A program made the translations under genes and the position numbers. The notes beneath the pieces were generated by a model. That model was given only the letters and a program-made list of their open reading frames with translations. It was not told where the DNA came from and did no database searches. Shown here one piece after another: positions 1 through 12,551 of a DNA stretch of 64,000 nt. The stretch is from Eudromia elegans (lineage: Eukaryota > Chordata > Aves > Tinamiformes > Tinamidae), in assembly GCA_003342815.1 (NCBI GenBank), contig PTEX01000015.1:3463365-3527364 (forward strand). The letters are read 5' to 3'. Position 1 is the stretch's first letter. Each line of letters opens with the position of its first letter.

Positions 1-427
1 TACTTCTCCTCTGCTACAGATCACAAGTGACTTTGCGTCATTTTTTCTATTAGGCTCTGAGGATCATTGTGAGGTGTCAGCTCACCTTAGTTTAGGCACT
101 GGGCTTGACTGCAAGCACAGAGACAGACCAGATCTGAAGGCAAGTCACATTTCCCAGCTCACATCTGGACATAGAAGAATACTCTTCCTCTCCAGAACAG
201 GATGGCTGCATCTATACTACATTCTGGAAATGTCTTTTTGGGAATGGCCACTTGTGCAAGAATATCCAAGCATTTTTGTCAGTTGGCAGATGAAGTCCTA
301 GTTGGTAGAAAATAAAACAGTGCTAGTGAATAAGCTAACAGTTAAATAGGATGGGCAGTTGTGACGTCATGCTCAGCTCCAGCCATTTTTTACTCCATAG
401 CACAAATGTAGCCTTGGATTCTATGTA

Positions 428-448
428 ATAAATAAATAAATAAATAAT
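428..448. repeat. (AAAT)n simple repeat
   Basis: Five copies of AAAT. Confidence 0.85.
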
Positions 449-501
449 AGAAAGACATAAAACGGCTCAAGAGGTTTGTTCAGAACAGTAACTACACTGC
501 A

Positions 502-640
502 GAATCGTAGGATAATACAATCGTAAGACCTCACTCCGGAGGTCTGGTCCATCTAGGCCAGCACCCTGCTCAGAGCACTGTGTTCAGAGTGGGTCAGGGT
601 AGCTAGAGGAAGTACTTTGGAATCCGCATGGAAGTGACTC
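502..640 (-). mobile_element. Decayed CR1 3' fragment
   Basis: CAGAATCGTAGGATAATACA followed by a 'GACCTC...GGTCTGGTCCATCTAGGCCA' pattern and 'CACCCTGCTCAGAGCA'. These correspond to the reverse-complement CR1 3' end (octamer tail, GACCTC, ATCTAGTCCAACC, CCCTGCTCAGAGCAGG). It is considerably diverged. Confidence 0.7.
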
Positions 641-3411
641 TCAAAATCATTTTGAAACACCAAGCAAAAGACAAAAGCTCAAGTAAATATTAGAAGGCAA
701 TAGAACAACTTGGGCTAGTAATATATATGCCCTCAGGATTTTAAAGTGAGGATTGGGCCTATCTGCAGCAGAGGTTTGCTCATATGTTTGTTATAACAAT
801 CTTCATACATAGTTGATCTTCCCTCAAATAAATAGCTCTTTGAGAGCAATAAGCAGTGCATTAAACTCAAATCCAATTCCTTGGCTTTCAATACTATTGA
901 ACATTCTGCATTCCAAATATCAAACGTAAAGCAGCTGTGCTATAGGAGTGCCAGAAATTTATGGTCCATAAAGATCTGCCACTCGAGGCTAACATAAACG
1001 AAGAATGAGCCGTCTGCCTAAAATCTAGAAAACTGCTTCAAATATATGCCTCAAATCTTTGGGCAGGACATAACGATCTCACATCTCAATGGTATTTAGT
1101 ATAGGTAGCCAGTAGTATCCTAAGAAAAGCAGTGAGAAATACATTTTTAATCCCACATGAGTACTGCCAGGATTTACCATACCTCAGCAATATAAGACTA
1201 AACTCATTTGCAGCCAAATAATTCACAGAAGGTGTACACATCTTCTGCATAGGTGGACATAACTTTTTGAAGAGAGCTTCAGACTAACATTAACACTATT
1301 AAACAACTCTGGAATGTACACTGAGTGATGTGGGCAACGAAAAGAAATTTGTCAAGCCCTCCCAAAGTCTGGTGCAGCTTTTCTGAGAATACATAGCATC
1401 TTGTTCCCTCTTTGAACACCATTTGTCAGGCAGAAAGAGCACACTGATCATGAATTACATAGATACATATTATTTATGATTTTATGCATTTATATTAACA
1501 AATGTGTGATTATTTCTGAACTTAAATGCTAAGATTTTTTTAGGTAATAGAACTTCCATTCTCATAGAGATTCCTTCTTACTCTAGAATTAACCAAAAGC
1601 AGATGATGTAAATATCCTTGCTTTCTAATACAGCTCTTGAAACATAGTAAAAAAAACTCCAAAACTGTAAGAAGAATTCTTTTTAATCCATGAAAGTCCA
1701 AAGCGCTGTTAAAAAGTTGAAAACACAAGGACTAATGTTCCATTTTGTTGATAGGATTTTTGGAACAATATTGCTTTTTCAAAGACAGAAGACTTTAACA
1801 CTTCTATAGAATTGAAAGGAGGATATCTTCCATCCAGTTATTTTTGTTGATTCATGTTTTACAAATAAATCTTAAGACGGTATAGCTTCCCAAAAACAAA
1901 AAAAGCCAAAAAAAAATTTCAAAAAAAAAAGAGAGCTACCTTTCTATGTGGAGCAATGTGTGAAGATGTGAAGCTCTTTTGTTTAATATAACTTTTATTA
2001 TGAAAAATATCTACACTTTGGGACTGCAACACATCCACAGTATTCAGATCTTCCTACAGAATGATAGCTATGAACTTCATCTTAAAATAGAGATTAACAA
2101 TATATGAACATATATACGATGAAGCAGTCTTGCTTCATCAAAATAAGCTATATTACAACACCAGGAAGTACCTCAAAGGTTTACTTTTGTACCGCTGTCA
2201 GACAGTTTTCTTTTCTACATCATAAGATATTGGCTAAAATTGCTTTTTACTACATCTCATGTGGGAAATAACAGTAAATGGTTATCAAGCACAATAAAAA
2301 ATATGTAATTCGGGTCCTGTTGAAATCAGTCTAACATGTGCTAAATTTTCTAGAGAAATTACATCGCATTATATTATTTATGGTCATCAAGAACCCTACA
2401 AGCTTTTTTTCATAATTAGATTTAAAACATTCTAAGAAGAAAAAGCCCACATGGCCATCTAGTGTTTACTGTGAGAAATGCAACTGATCAGATTATTCCC
2501 CATTTGTCAATGACTTCATACATCTCCTTCAACGCTAAGAAGCACTTTCATCACACATACTCTTTCTGCAAATCTAGGATCTAAAATTCTGACTGAAACA
2601 TGAAAAACATATTAAATTGGCTTATCTCATAGCTTAAGTTATTTCTATTAACTATGTCCTTCTGTCTACAGACTTTTCACAACATACCTCAATGTGAAGC
2701 AGAGAGACTGCTGCACACAGCCAGGATTTTCCAAGGTTGTTTCAGGGTTTAAGTGAAAACCCTGAATTTCAGGTGTTGAATGGTGGATGGGTGTCAAACT
2801 GCATTTGGTTGGCTATGTAAGTAATGCCACTTCTCATGCCAGTGCTCCAGGTTATTATTTGAGGCCAAATAAAGATTTACTGTCTCTTCACATGCAAAGG
2901 CTCTCTGGGACCGATGCTACACCCACCCTGCTCTGAAGGAGAGCTGTCCAGGGCAGCCCTGCAGCTTTCTGCCACACGCAGATGCCAGGTCCCTCCAAAT
3001 GCTGTAAACCTCAAGTCTGGTCTTGTTTTAGGAACAGATTTAAACTGATAGCATGCAAGATAAAGACAGATCAGCTGGTTCAATATTACTTGGAGGTCAA
3101 CTAGAGCAAGTATTTGCAGAAGACCTGTAAGTCAGAGAGCGCTTATGGCTGTCAGCACATTTCAGGGTGGAGTTGTGATAAATAATGGTTACAATTGTAT
3201 TATAGTGTTTGCCTGTACATTCTATAAAAATATTCAATGCAATCAATTCACATCCTGCCAAACACAAAAGCAGTTTTGTTTCCTTTGAAGGCAAGAGGAA
3301 TTTTGCCATTGACTTTGGCAGCATTACTTTTCTTATGACTTTGATTAGTGTTAATATATATCTACAATATTACTTATTCTTCATTCTTCAGTTGTAGAAG
3401 TGATCATGGAT

Positions 3412-3480
3412 TTATGGTATAACTTAGGTTGGAAGCAACCTACAGAGGTCCTCCAGCCCATTACCAAAGATGGACTCAAA
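3412..3480 (-). mobile_element. Possible old CR1 3' fragment
   Basis: TTAGGTTGGAAGCAACCTAC and GAGGTCCTCCAGCCCA resemble the reverse-complement CR1 3' UTR (GGTTGGAAGGGACCT...GGTCATCTAGTCCA). The octamer tail is not preserved and the body downstream cannot be aligned by eye. Confidence 0.5.
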
Positions 3481-4409
3481 AGAAAGGAGAACCCATTTTC
3501 TTGTTGTCAGGATGCTTCCTGACAAGATGACCCAAAAACTCAGGCTGAACCCTTTTTGCGGACTCCTACACATTTTCTATTTCAGTGTACTCTGCTGGTC
3601 ACTACTTGCTTCCATGCAGAAGCAAAGAAAATGACCAAAATTTTTCAGGATAATCAACAGCTTTTCCTGGAAAGGGAAATCTGTCATGAAAGCAATTTTT
3701 AATACATCTGAAGATGCAAGAAGCACAACTAAACATCTCATTAGTTTTTATTAATTAGAAATAGCCCTTTTGTGCACAGTGAGTTTTAATTAACACTACC
3801 TCTATCCCCACAGGGGGCATTCACAATGACAGCTGAGGTCACTATCTTGATGCTTTTCATAAACCATAAGCCTAGTGAGATGTACCACTGACACAAATCT
3901 ATTCTGCACCCATACATCTTGGTTCTTTCTTGTCCTGCTTCTGCCTTGTTTGTTAACTATAGCAACAACAAATTGTGCCATCAAGCTTTTTTTGAAGGCA
4001 CTTCCAGCACAAAGATGGAAGAAATTAAATGACATTATAGCTAATGAGGGACCACCTGAGCCCTTTAGCAATCTCTACAGGCATACGGGATCTCATGGAC
4101 TATTCAAGAATGTTGAAGAAATATCTGAGGCGATCTATCTCATTAAATAATTCCCTAGGTTCTCACTAAGTACTACATATACACAGGTCATAGTGTTCTC
4201 CTTTCTTTTAGTATACAGTTAATGAGATGGCACGCTGAGGAGTGGCTGGATTTAAGTACAGGAAGAGGAGTCACATATGCAAATGTCTTGAGGACAACTC
4301 AGAGGCATTCCACAGGAAAAATGTTGCTGTAATGTGGTGCATTAAGGAATTTAGATAACTGGATTTGCTAAAAAAGAGTGGATAGTACACTACGTTATAG
4401 CAGAAATCT

Positions 4410-4437
4410 AAAAAACAAACAAACAAACAAACAAAAA
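4410..4437. repeat. (AAAC)n simple repeat
   Basis: Short CAAA/AAAC tetranucleotide run followed by an A run. Confidence 0.9.
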
Positions 4438-7400
4438 AATCAGGAGTTAGACCTAGATTTTCCAACAGACTTAGTGAAAGATGTGGTTAGATTCCTGAAA
4501 GAGTCTGAAAAAAAATCTCATCATCTATCATCCAAATATTTATCTTCTGCCACATTTCAAAAGACCAGATGCAGTCCTATGAGAACTGCAAATAACAATA
4601 CACAAAGGAAACTGTAGGAGTTATATGAATATTATGGGAAGACTACAGGCACATCTGACTGTCTAATATGTCCAGCACAACCTGTAGCTCTTGTCACTTC
4701 AGTGCCTAGATATGAGGTGTTGCAGAAAACACAGAAAACAGTGTAATTCTTTTCTAGCCCAAACTCTCTATATAAAGTTTTCCTTTCCACTAAAATCCAG
4801 AAACAGAGAAGAGTCTTCTCGAGGTCTATTAGACTGAATTTGAATATACTTCAACGGCCTAACCTTGTTTCTGTTAAAAACTGTAGCAGTTTTTCTCATT
4901 TTAAGAAAAGATTGAAATCAGAGACAGAATTCTTGCTTTCCCAGGAAAAGCAGAGGATAATGTTTATGGCAAAACTCTTTATCCAATATTACAAGAAGAG
5001 AAAAAGCCTTTTGCTGGATATACTTGCCTCACTGACTACTGGATGACAAAAGAAGGGTTTGATCTGGACAGGCTGCAATGATTCTAGGGCCATATGTCCA
5101 TCTCACGTGCTTACCAGAAGTCAAGCTCAAGATAGTTGCTGTCCTACATGTGATCCAGGGGTTTTACACCCAATAGGCAATGCAAAACAGATTTCTAAAT
5201 TCCAAATTGCTTTGGTGCTGATAACATAATTTCATGCATCCACCAAATGCAAATTCCTGGAGATCCTTACACGCACACTGCAAGTGGAACAGTGCGAATG
5301 ATGGTCTGGGGTGACACTTTGAGCATGTCATTGCTGCACTAGAGTGTGTGTCCTGTGAGGCAAGGCAAGTTCTCGCCCAAGCAAGTCCTTGGTTAACTGG
5401 ATCACTGCTGAAGATGCGGTTACGGTTCTCACATCCTCTTCCTTCCTCTGGACTTCAAGAACAGTTCCACGCTCACATAGAAACACAGAAGTATGCATAT
5501 ACTCAGTCATTACAGAGACAGGTGTTATTTTAAGTAACTGATCCTCTAACATTTCTCTGCAGTCATAACTGAGGAAGGAAAAGCCCTTTAACAATTAAAG
5601 GATGGATTCTGGCATTATCTTATCTCAGCTTCATACCTGACTCCCTTATTGCTGCTGTATCAGAACAGCAATCAGAACTCTCTATATTTCTCTGTGCACT
5701 GTACAACTCCATGATAAAGAAGTTTAAGCAAATTTTCCTTACAGAAAAGGAAGTGACAAGACCAGAGTGTACCATAGTGCAACATTCACAGATGAAAATA
5801 TATTTTCAATAGCATTTAATGATTTAGTTTATGAAATTCTGTTCTGCTTTATAATTTAGTTAAATCTCTCAATTGTCCACAGCAGTTGTACAGTTTTCAA
5901 GATTTTACTATCAATTTAAAAGCAGTTTATTACTGAATTTACCTTCCTGATTGTTTCAGGGATTTCCTGCTATCTTTTGAACCATTAGATACCACTTTGT
6001 AATGAAACTGTTTAGGGCATTGGTGGTCTGTGACTGACATCTAATTTCTATCAATATTGACTACAGTAATTTGTGGTATTCTATTTAAAATGACTTGGAA
6101 ATCCAGCTCAGCTTGCTCTTGCTAATGGACAATAACTACAGCAGAATACTACCCTGACGACTGACATCTAAGTTGTGATGCCTCAATAAAATTGGCAAAA
6201 GAGGAGTTACCAGACTTCATTGTTATCTTTCTGGGACAGGGTTGGATCACTACATAATTTGCGAAATTACACCCTACCCTTCAGTACCTAGTCAGTGACC
6301 AGAGGGAGAACTTCACTTTCCAGGACTGTCAATCTATCACCTTTCAGGAGCATTAGGTTCACTTAAAAAAATTAACTTTGGCAGAAAAGGATGTTATTGC
6401 TTTTACTGAGGTCATTGAAAGGGTAATACCATTCTCAGTGATGCTAATGTGAAGGTACAGAGGTGAAATAAGTTAATTGCACAGTTACCACTCTTTTATT
6501 GATTTATAATCTCCTGACATTTACAGGGAAATAAAATGGAGTTTACTTTATACACACTCCATCATGAACTACAGTTGCAGAAACTACTTTAGAGTGTGGA
6601 AAAGTTGAATTATTAGAAGCTGCATATAAAGGAATGAAATTAAGAAAAATATATACATATTTTTTTAAGTTGCTTTCCCTGAGGCCTTAATGCTATCGTT
6701 AAGGGAGGTTGAAATGAAAGCAGGGAAAGAGAATTAATTTACTAAATGCATCAACTTTTCCAGTAGCTTATAGAAATGTTCTGCCTCTGTCACTGTCCTA
6801 AATGCTGTAGTAAAGACCCACAAGAAGACCACATGAATTCAGTTTGGTTTAGATATATCCATGTGTCAAAAAAAAAGTAATTTCAGTAACAGATGAAGCA
6901 TGCATTGGTAAGTGAATTGGTATAATTTTACCTGTTTGTACTCTATGACTCCTACTGACTTGTGTAAACTGCTATTCTTCACATCTTTTGCCAGTCTAAT
7001 CAAGTCTAGTAGCTCAGATTGATCTCTTGTTCATTCATAAGCCAGGACAGGGCACTTTTTGAAAGTGGTACTTTTCAAGAAACCTCAGTTCATGCAGGTT
7101 CTGCTGAACTACACCTGTAGTTTATTTCAGTCAAATGAATGGTTTAAAAATTACATGCTTATGAATCTCCTTTCCAGTTTCATATAGTACTCTATGATGT
7201 GGGACATCAAGAAATGATGCCTCAGTAGGTAAGCAGCTCTGAAAGGTCCTTCACAGTACACCTCTCCATCTCTGGGGCTTGAACAAGACAACAGAAGATA
7301 ATCTGATTTACAAATGCCCAGATGCAACACAGATCCTGAAAAAAAAGAACACTCCAGTGCACATTTGCAGTGCATATTAAGCACCTGAAAAAAAAATCTT

Positions 7401-8110
7401 AGGTCTATTTACCTGTCCATTCTCTATTCTTATCTCAATTCTCATACCAGAGCTGTGGGGCATACAGCTTTGTCTCTAGGGAGCATGGAGCCTGCCTTCT
7501 TTATTTCATGTATCTAGCTCTCTCCTAGGTACTTCTATTTCTCCCAGCACAAGGAACATACCTGGTAGTGACAACAGGCGTATAAATCAGGAACTGGAAC
7601 ATGGAGAAACTATGTTTAGGTCTGTTGAGAAAGTAGGGGTCTCAACTATGTAATCTCAAAAGATTCTGTCCATAAACACTAAGCCACACTCCCCCTTTTA
7701 ACCTCTCACATCTTTACCACTTAAAGGGCATATTCCGCATAGAAAGTGGTGTCCAAAAGCATTCTCTCAATAGTAACCCATAAGCTCTGCCACAGGAGAC
7801 TCCAAAGAAAAAAAAGAAAATATAAATGTATAAATGTCGATCATCCCTTAAAGTCAAATCAACTGTTTTGTGAGGATAATAACACATAAAAAGAAGCAGC
7901 AGCTGCTCCCCAGTGCTTTCAAGCTGCTCTTTTCCAGCAATCCTCTTTGGTTTTGCGTTATCTGTACTACAGTAGCACACCAATGAGCCCCTAAAGCCAT
8001 TTTTGATGCATCTCCATTTCTTCTGACCAACATACCATCTCAACTGATAAGGTGGTATTTTTTCTTTGCCTCCCAAAAATGTGGACACTCAAAATTCATT
8101 TTATAATAAA

Positions 8111-8168
8111 CTAGTACTTTACTAGAATACTTATTCTTAGTACTTATTCTAGTACTTTACTAGAATAT
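8111..8168. repeat. Short direct repeat, 19 bp, 39-bp period
   Basis: CTAGTACTTTACTAGAATA occurs at 8111 and again at 8150, with related ACTTATTCT words between them, indicating a local duplication. Confidence 0.9.
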
Positions 8169-8468
8169 CCTGCTGTCAGGCTGGCAAAATATAGGAATCA
8201 ATCTTTCCCATCGCTCAAAACAAGACACTTGTTTCTACAAATCAGTATGAGAAAGATACACTGCAAACTAACAAGTGTCAATTTATATAGCGTGATATGA
8301 TTTGTGTAGTGTGGGTATTTTTTATAGTGACCTTGACATATCCCCTTGTTTTCAGTGACTGTCCTCTACAAATTACTTAATACACAAACATATCTTCCTA
8401 TTATCAGTCTTAAGTGATGTTGACTTTTACAGTATTTTATTAACATTTTAATGTAAAATATTTAAATA

Positions 8469-8487
8469 GATGAACCTATGGTTCATC
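8469..8487. other. Perfect 8-bp hairpin
   Basis: GATGAACC-TAT-GGTTCATC, a perfect inverted repeat with a 3-nt loop. It has no T run after it and no known role. Confidence 0.6.
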
Positions 8488-11130
8488 ATCAATAACATAA
8501 AATGTCTATGCTAAAATTAGGTGTTAGGCTAAAGAGATTGTATTCTTATTAGGATCCTACTGGGAGTACAAATACTGAGTTTTGGTTCTGTAACTGTGCT
8601 ACATGTCAATGTGGAAGTTTGCTAAAATGCCATTCTTGTTTCCACGTTTGCATTAGCTTAGAAATTAAAATTAATTTATATTGTTAATAGAAATATGAGC
8701 ATTATAGAACCTGGACAAGTACTCTGAATCGTGCTGGGCCTCGTACAGAGCATTGGGAATCTCAGAATTGGGTTCTAAATATCTTGATAATTATATGAAT
8801 ATGTCCAAGATATATACAGAACGAGCGCATCCTTTTTGCATTAGGTGTCTTCAGAAATGAAAGACAAAGAGAAGTACTCCCCAGATTATTGAAGTTTCAT
8901 CTCCAAATTTTTAAACTTTGCAGTTGCCCTTGCATATAAGTACCCTCCCTCTGTAGCAAGCGGCCTGTCCCCTTTTAATGTATATTTTGAAGATTATATT
9001 CACCCTTAACCTGCTGTCAGAACTGTATGCATATTCCACTACATTAAAATGAACTGATTAATGTACAAACAAGCTAACATTTTAAATTTAAATTAGACCA
9101 TTTTGACATAGTTATACCAGGAATGATTGCTCGTAGATATCAGAAATTTGGCAGCTTTCAAGCATATATGGTGGGAAACGCCAAGTTTGGAAAAGGAGAG
9201 AAGGTCACTATTTTTGACTCATCCCCTTACTAACTGTTGATAAACATTTGTCACCAGGTCCAGCTGCTGCTGCCCACAATCAGGCCTTATTCTGAGCTGG
9301 AGAGCTGAACCACGTGCTTTTGAGTAGACAGTGCTGAAGCGGTTTCAGTGCACCCAGCTCACTGAAAGCACAGCTGCCGTGAGAAATCAGTTTATGTTTT
9401 CCTAAACCAGCAGTTTTCATCTGGCAATCTGTAAATCCTTGGGGTATATGTGCAGTAAGGGGTCCTTGAAGGGTAACTGTGAAAGGTAAATAAAAGCAAG
9501 AATATTGCTTTTATTTATGAGACTGCATTTTCATTGGCGGAGGAAGAAAAAGAGGAAAGGTTCTACAAATGGAATGAGCTGAAGAGCATTCCTTTAAGTA
9601 AATTATCCTCCAAAATAGGTTCCAAAGCTTGCTCTGTAAATCCAATGCCGAGCACAATGCATTCTGGGTTGCTATAAAAACAGCTGGTAAAGTTTAATGT
9701 TTAGTCAAAGTAGAACTTGGTTCATCTTTTCTGTATCTATACAAGAGTAAAAACGGCCCCGATAGAACAACTAGCTTTAACTATCTTTTCTAACCCCTCA
9801 AAAGGGAATTTGTTTAAAGTTTTATTACACTCATGGGATGCTACTTCTCTTCTGTGGACCCCTACTAAAAGCATTGATGAAGAAAATATTTATTTCACTG
9901 AGATTAAATTATTCTCAGTTCCCAACAAAAGATAATTTTCTTTTATCATGTCTACATTGGTAGTATCAACACATAGATTCTGTGGATCCATATATACAGA
10001 GTGTGATTTATAATCACTCATTAGCTTAAGATAATTCTCTTACGTTGAGTCTACATTGTGGATCAAATCTTTCCTAATGGAATAGCAGTGATTTATACTT
10101 ATCCTCTTCATCTATATTCTCACCTGTTTCAGCTTAGCTGTATTTTCATCACTGGCGCTGTTGCAATCCCATTTCTCTGTTAGAGTTTCTAAGGTATTTC
10201 CCAAGACCTGTTTTACCTGGTAGACAGTCTAAGGCAACCACTGCCTATTCAAACATAGAATTATCCACTTCAGTATGAATCATTTCAGGGTAGCCAATAT
10301 TGGACAGGGCATACAGACTGACAGATATTTATCCATGTTGAAACTAAGTCATTCATACATACCTTTTTGATCATTTCTTTTTGTGGATAAGCCTGAAGTA
10401 TTCAAAATGAGATCAAAGGCACCAAATAGGGATAGAACTTCTCAAGTGCACATCAAGCAGCTAATCCTTGGAAAGCTAATTGGGCATGGGCAATGTTTTT
10501 AGATGTAATATGTTGGCATGTTTGAAATAACCATTAAATATTTTTTCATTGTATCTTTTGTTCATGTTTTGTTCATTTGTTGACTACATTTTGGGTGGAA
10601 ATTAATCATGATTAGCATGAACACACCCTGGATTAAGAAACAAGATCAAAACAGTATGTCCAAATGCACAGTTACTCTCTTCTTTAGGGGAATGCTTTTC
10701 ACTGTACTCACTCTCATCCTAAGAGTAACTACATTTGCACATCTGATTTCTCAATCCTGCTTTGGCCTGGATTTTAATTAAAAACAAAACAAAACAAACA
10801 ATTACAATCAGCATGATAGTGTACAGATCATAATATGGTCCCCCCCTCATCTTTTCTCTCCCCACCTTTTATTTGCATGATCAGAGGATGTGCTTTTCCT
10901 GTCTGGGAAGGAATTGCCAGGATCACTGCTATAGCTCAGGTGGAACAAAACACGACTGCCACCCTAGATCTTATACTCCCTTTAGTAATCTATCTAAAAG
11001 ATGAATAACTGTAGGTTGAAAGGGTCAGGTTGGGAGGGAGAAAGGCAAAGGAAGCATGTAGGTGGTGGTGATTTCCTTTTTTTTTTCTTCCCTATAGTAC
11101 CAGGAATGCAATAGCGTGACCTCAGATTGG

Positions 11131-11219
11131 TTTTATATTTTATTTTATTTTATTTTATTTTATTTTATTTTATTTTATTTTATTTTATTTTATTTTATTT
11201 TATTTTATTTTATTTTATT
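11131..11219. repeat. (TTTTA)n pentanucleotide microsatellite
   Basis: About 17 near-perfect copies of TTTTA, ending exactly where the GC-rich domain begins (next bases are CGTTTTGTTTTTCCCTCG). Open reading frames over it that encode runs of FYFIL are repeat artefacts. Confidence 0.97.
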
Positions 11220-11910
11220 TCGTTTTGTTTTTCCCTCGCTTTCCCGCAGCGTTACCAGCGGCTGCCTGGGGGCTCCCGCTGGAGGTTGCCCCGCGCCCAG
11301 GCGCGCGGCGGGGCCCCGGCCCGCGGGGGCTTCCTCCGCCCGCGGAGCGGCGCGGAGCCCTGCGGAGCCCCGCGGTGCCGCTAGGTGGCGCGGCCGGGTC
11401 TCGCACAGGCGGCGCGACCCGCGCTCCCCGTGCGCGCATCCCCCCGCGCAGCGCATCTCGCCGACGTCCCCCCACCCCCGCATCCCGGGATATCGAGGGA
11501 TATCGGGGCGGCAGGAGCCTCCTCTTTCCCTTCTGCTAATGAGGAGGCGGGGGCCTGCCGGGCATCTTGAAAGGGCTGCAGAAAATTGCCATGGGAAAGC
11601 GCCACGAGGCGGGGTTTTATTTCTCCGCTCTCGCCGCAAACTCGTGTAATCCGCAGTCATTAGCAAAATCTTCAAAGATCTTTAGGGGGATAATCTTTAA
11701 AATGCCCGGGGTGCCCGCTCGCGGGGCTCTTAAATACAGTATCACTGGAGGACTCGCCATATCCTTTGCGGAGCCTTTCTTCGGGACCGGGGGGTTTCCC
11801 TTCGCCCTCTGCTGCGGAGCACAATAACGTAATCTGCGCCTTGATGGGGGTCAGCAGAGCATTAGAGGCTTCAATACTCAAATCTGCTCTCTGGCCGGCT
11901 TTTAATTTAC

Positions 11911-11936
11911 AAGGTGGGGGCGGAGGGGGGGGTAAG
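11911..11936 (+). other. G-quadruplex-capable G tract
   Basis: GGTGGGGGCGGAGGGGGGGG within the CpG-rich domain. A comparable tract lies at 12901-12917 (GGGGAGGTGGGGGTGGG), and another G-rich stretch at 12991-13026. Confidence 0.5.
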
Positions 11937-12524
11937 GCATCTATTTTCCCTCTAAGTTTACTTTTCGTCAAGGGTAATTATCTCACTTGCATTTGAACTC
12001 TTCGGGGGACTAGAATGAGTTTCCAATCATTTGATTCCCCTGCCTGGAATCTATAGCTCTTTTGTGTGAGCCTTCAGAGCTCTGGAAATGAACAACCCAG
12101 CCCGCGGTTTGCAGAAATGTTCATTGCAGCGAAGGGCGTGTTCGGAGAATACAAACAGCACCCACAGATAGTTGCCAAGGGCACCTAATACATCTTTGCA
12201 TTACACCTTGAACTAGTCTGCTCATATCTCCGCGTTTTTATTGCACGGATCATAAATGATTGTAAAGTCTGCAAATCTTTCATGGAACCCTGGCAATTAA
12301 TAGTTTAGCCAGGGAACCTTTAAAGAAAACAGAGTCTCTAATGAAGCCCTTGAAATCAGTTCATAGCCGCGTGGTGCCGGCGTAATCTTACGATTCAGAG
12401 TTTTAAGAGGTTTACAGCTTTTCTTTTTCTTTTGAACAATGCACTTTCTCTCTGTGTGTTTTTTTGAGACAAGAAAACACAGGGACGTTAGTTAGCACCA
12501 GAAAGCCAGGTGTTCTCTGATCAA

Positions 12525-12551
12525 GAAAAAAAAAAAAAAAAAAAAAAAAAG
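12525..12551. repeat. Poly-A tract
   Basis: About 26 A in the CpG-rich domain, with no retroposed gene recognisable upstream of it. Confidence 0.9.

Larger units (their letters stand above)
1..11130. other. Intergenic, AT-rich, gene-free
   Basis: Apart from two decayed CR1 fragments (about 502-640 and 3412-3480), short simple repeats and the small direct repeat at 8111, I see only single-copy AT-rich DNA. Open frames here are short, lack recognisable motifs and overlap on both strands. No splice-bounded exon of the expected upstream neighbour could be identified. Confidence 0.7.

Noticed and set aside
7714-8088. Minus-strand 124-codon frame
   Set aside because: Contains a poly-Phe run from an A-rich tract, has no recognised motif or splice context, and its length is expected by chance in AT-rich DNA.
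11205-11675. Long overlapping open frames on both strands rich in Arg, Ala, Pro and Gly
   Set aside because: They start in the TTTTA repeat or run through GC-rich DNA where stops are rare. All frames are open at once and none shows a protein motif or bounded exon.
12525-12551. Poly-A tract as the tail of a processed pseudogene
   Set aside because: No gene-like sequence precedes it on either strand and no target-site duplication is visible.
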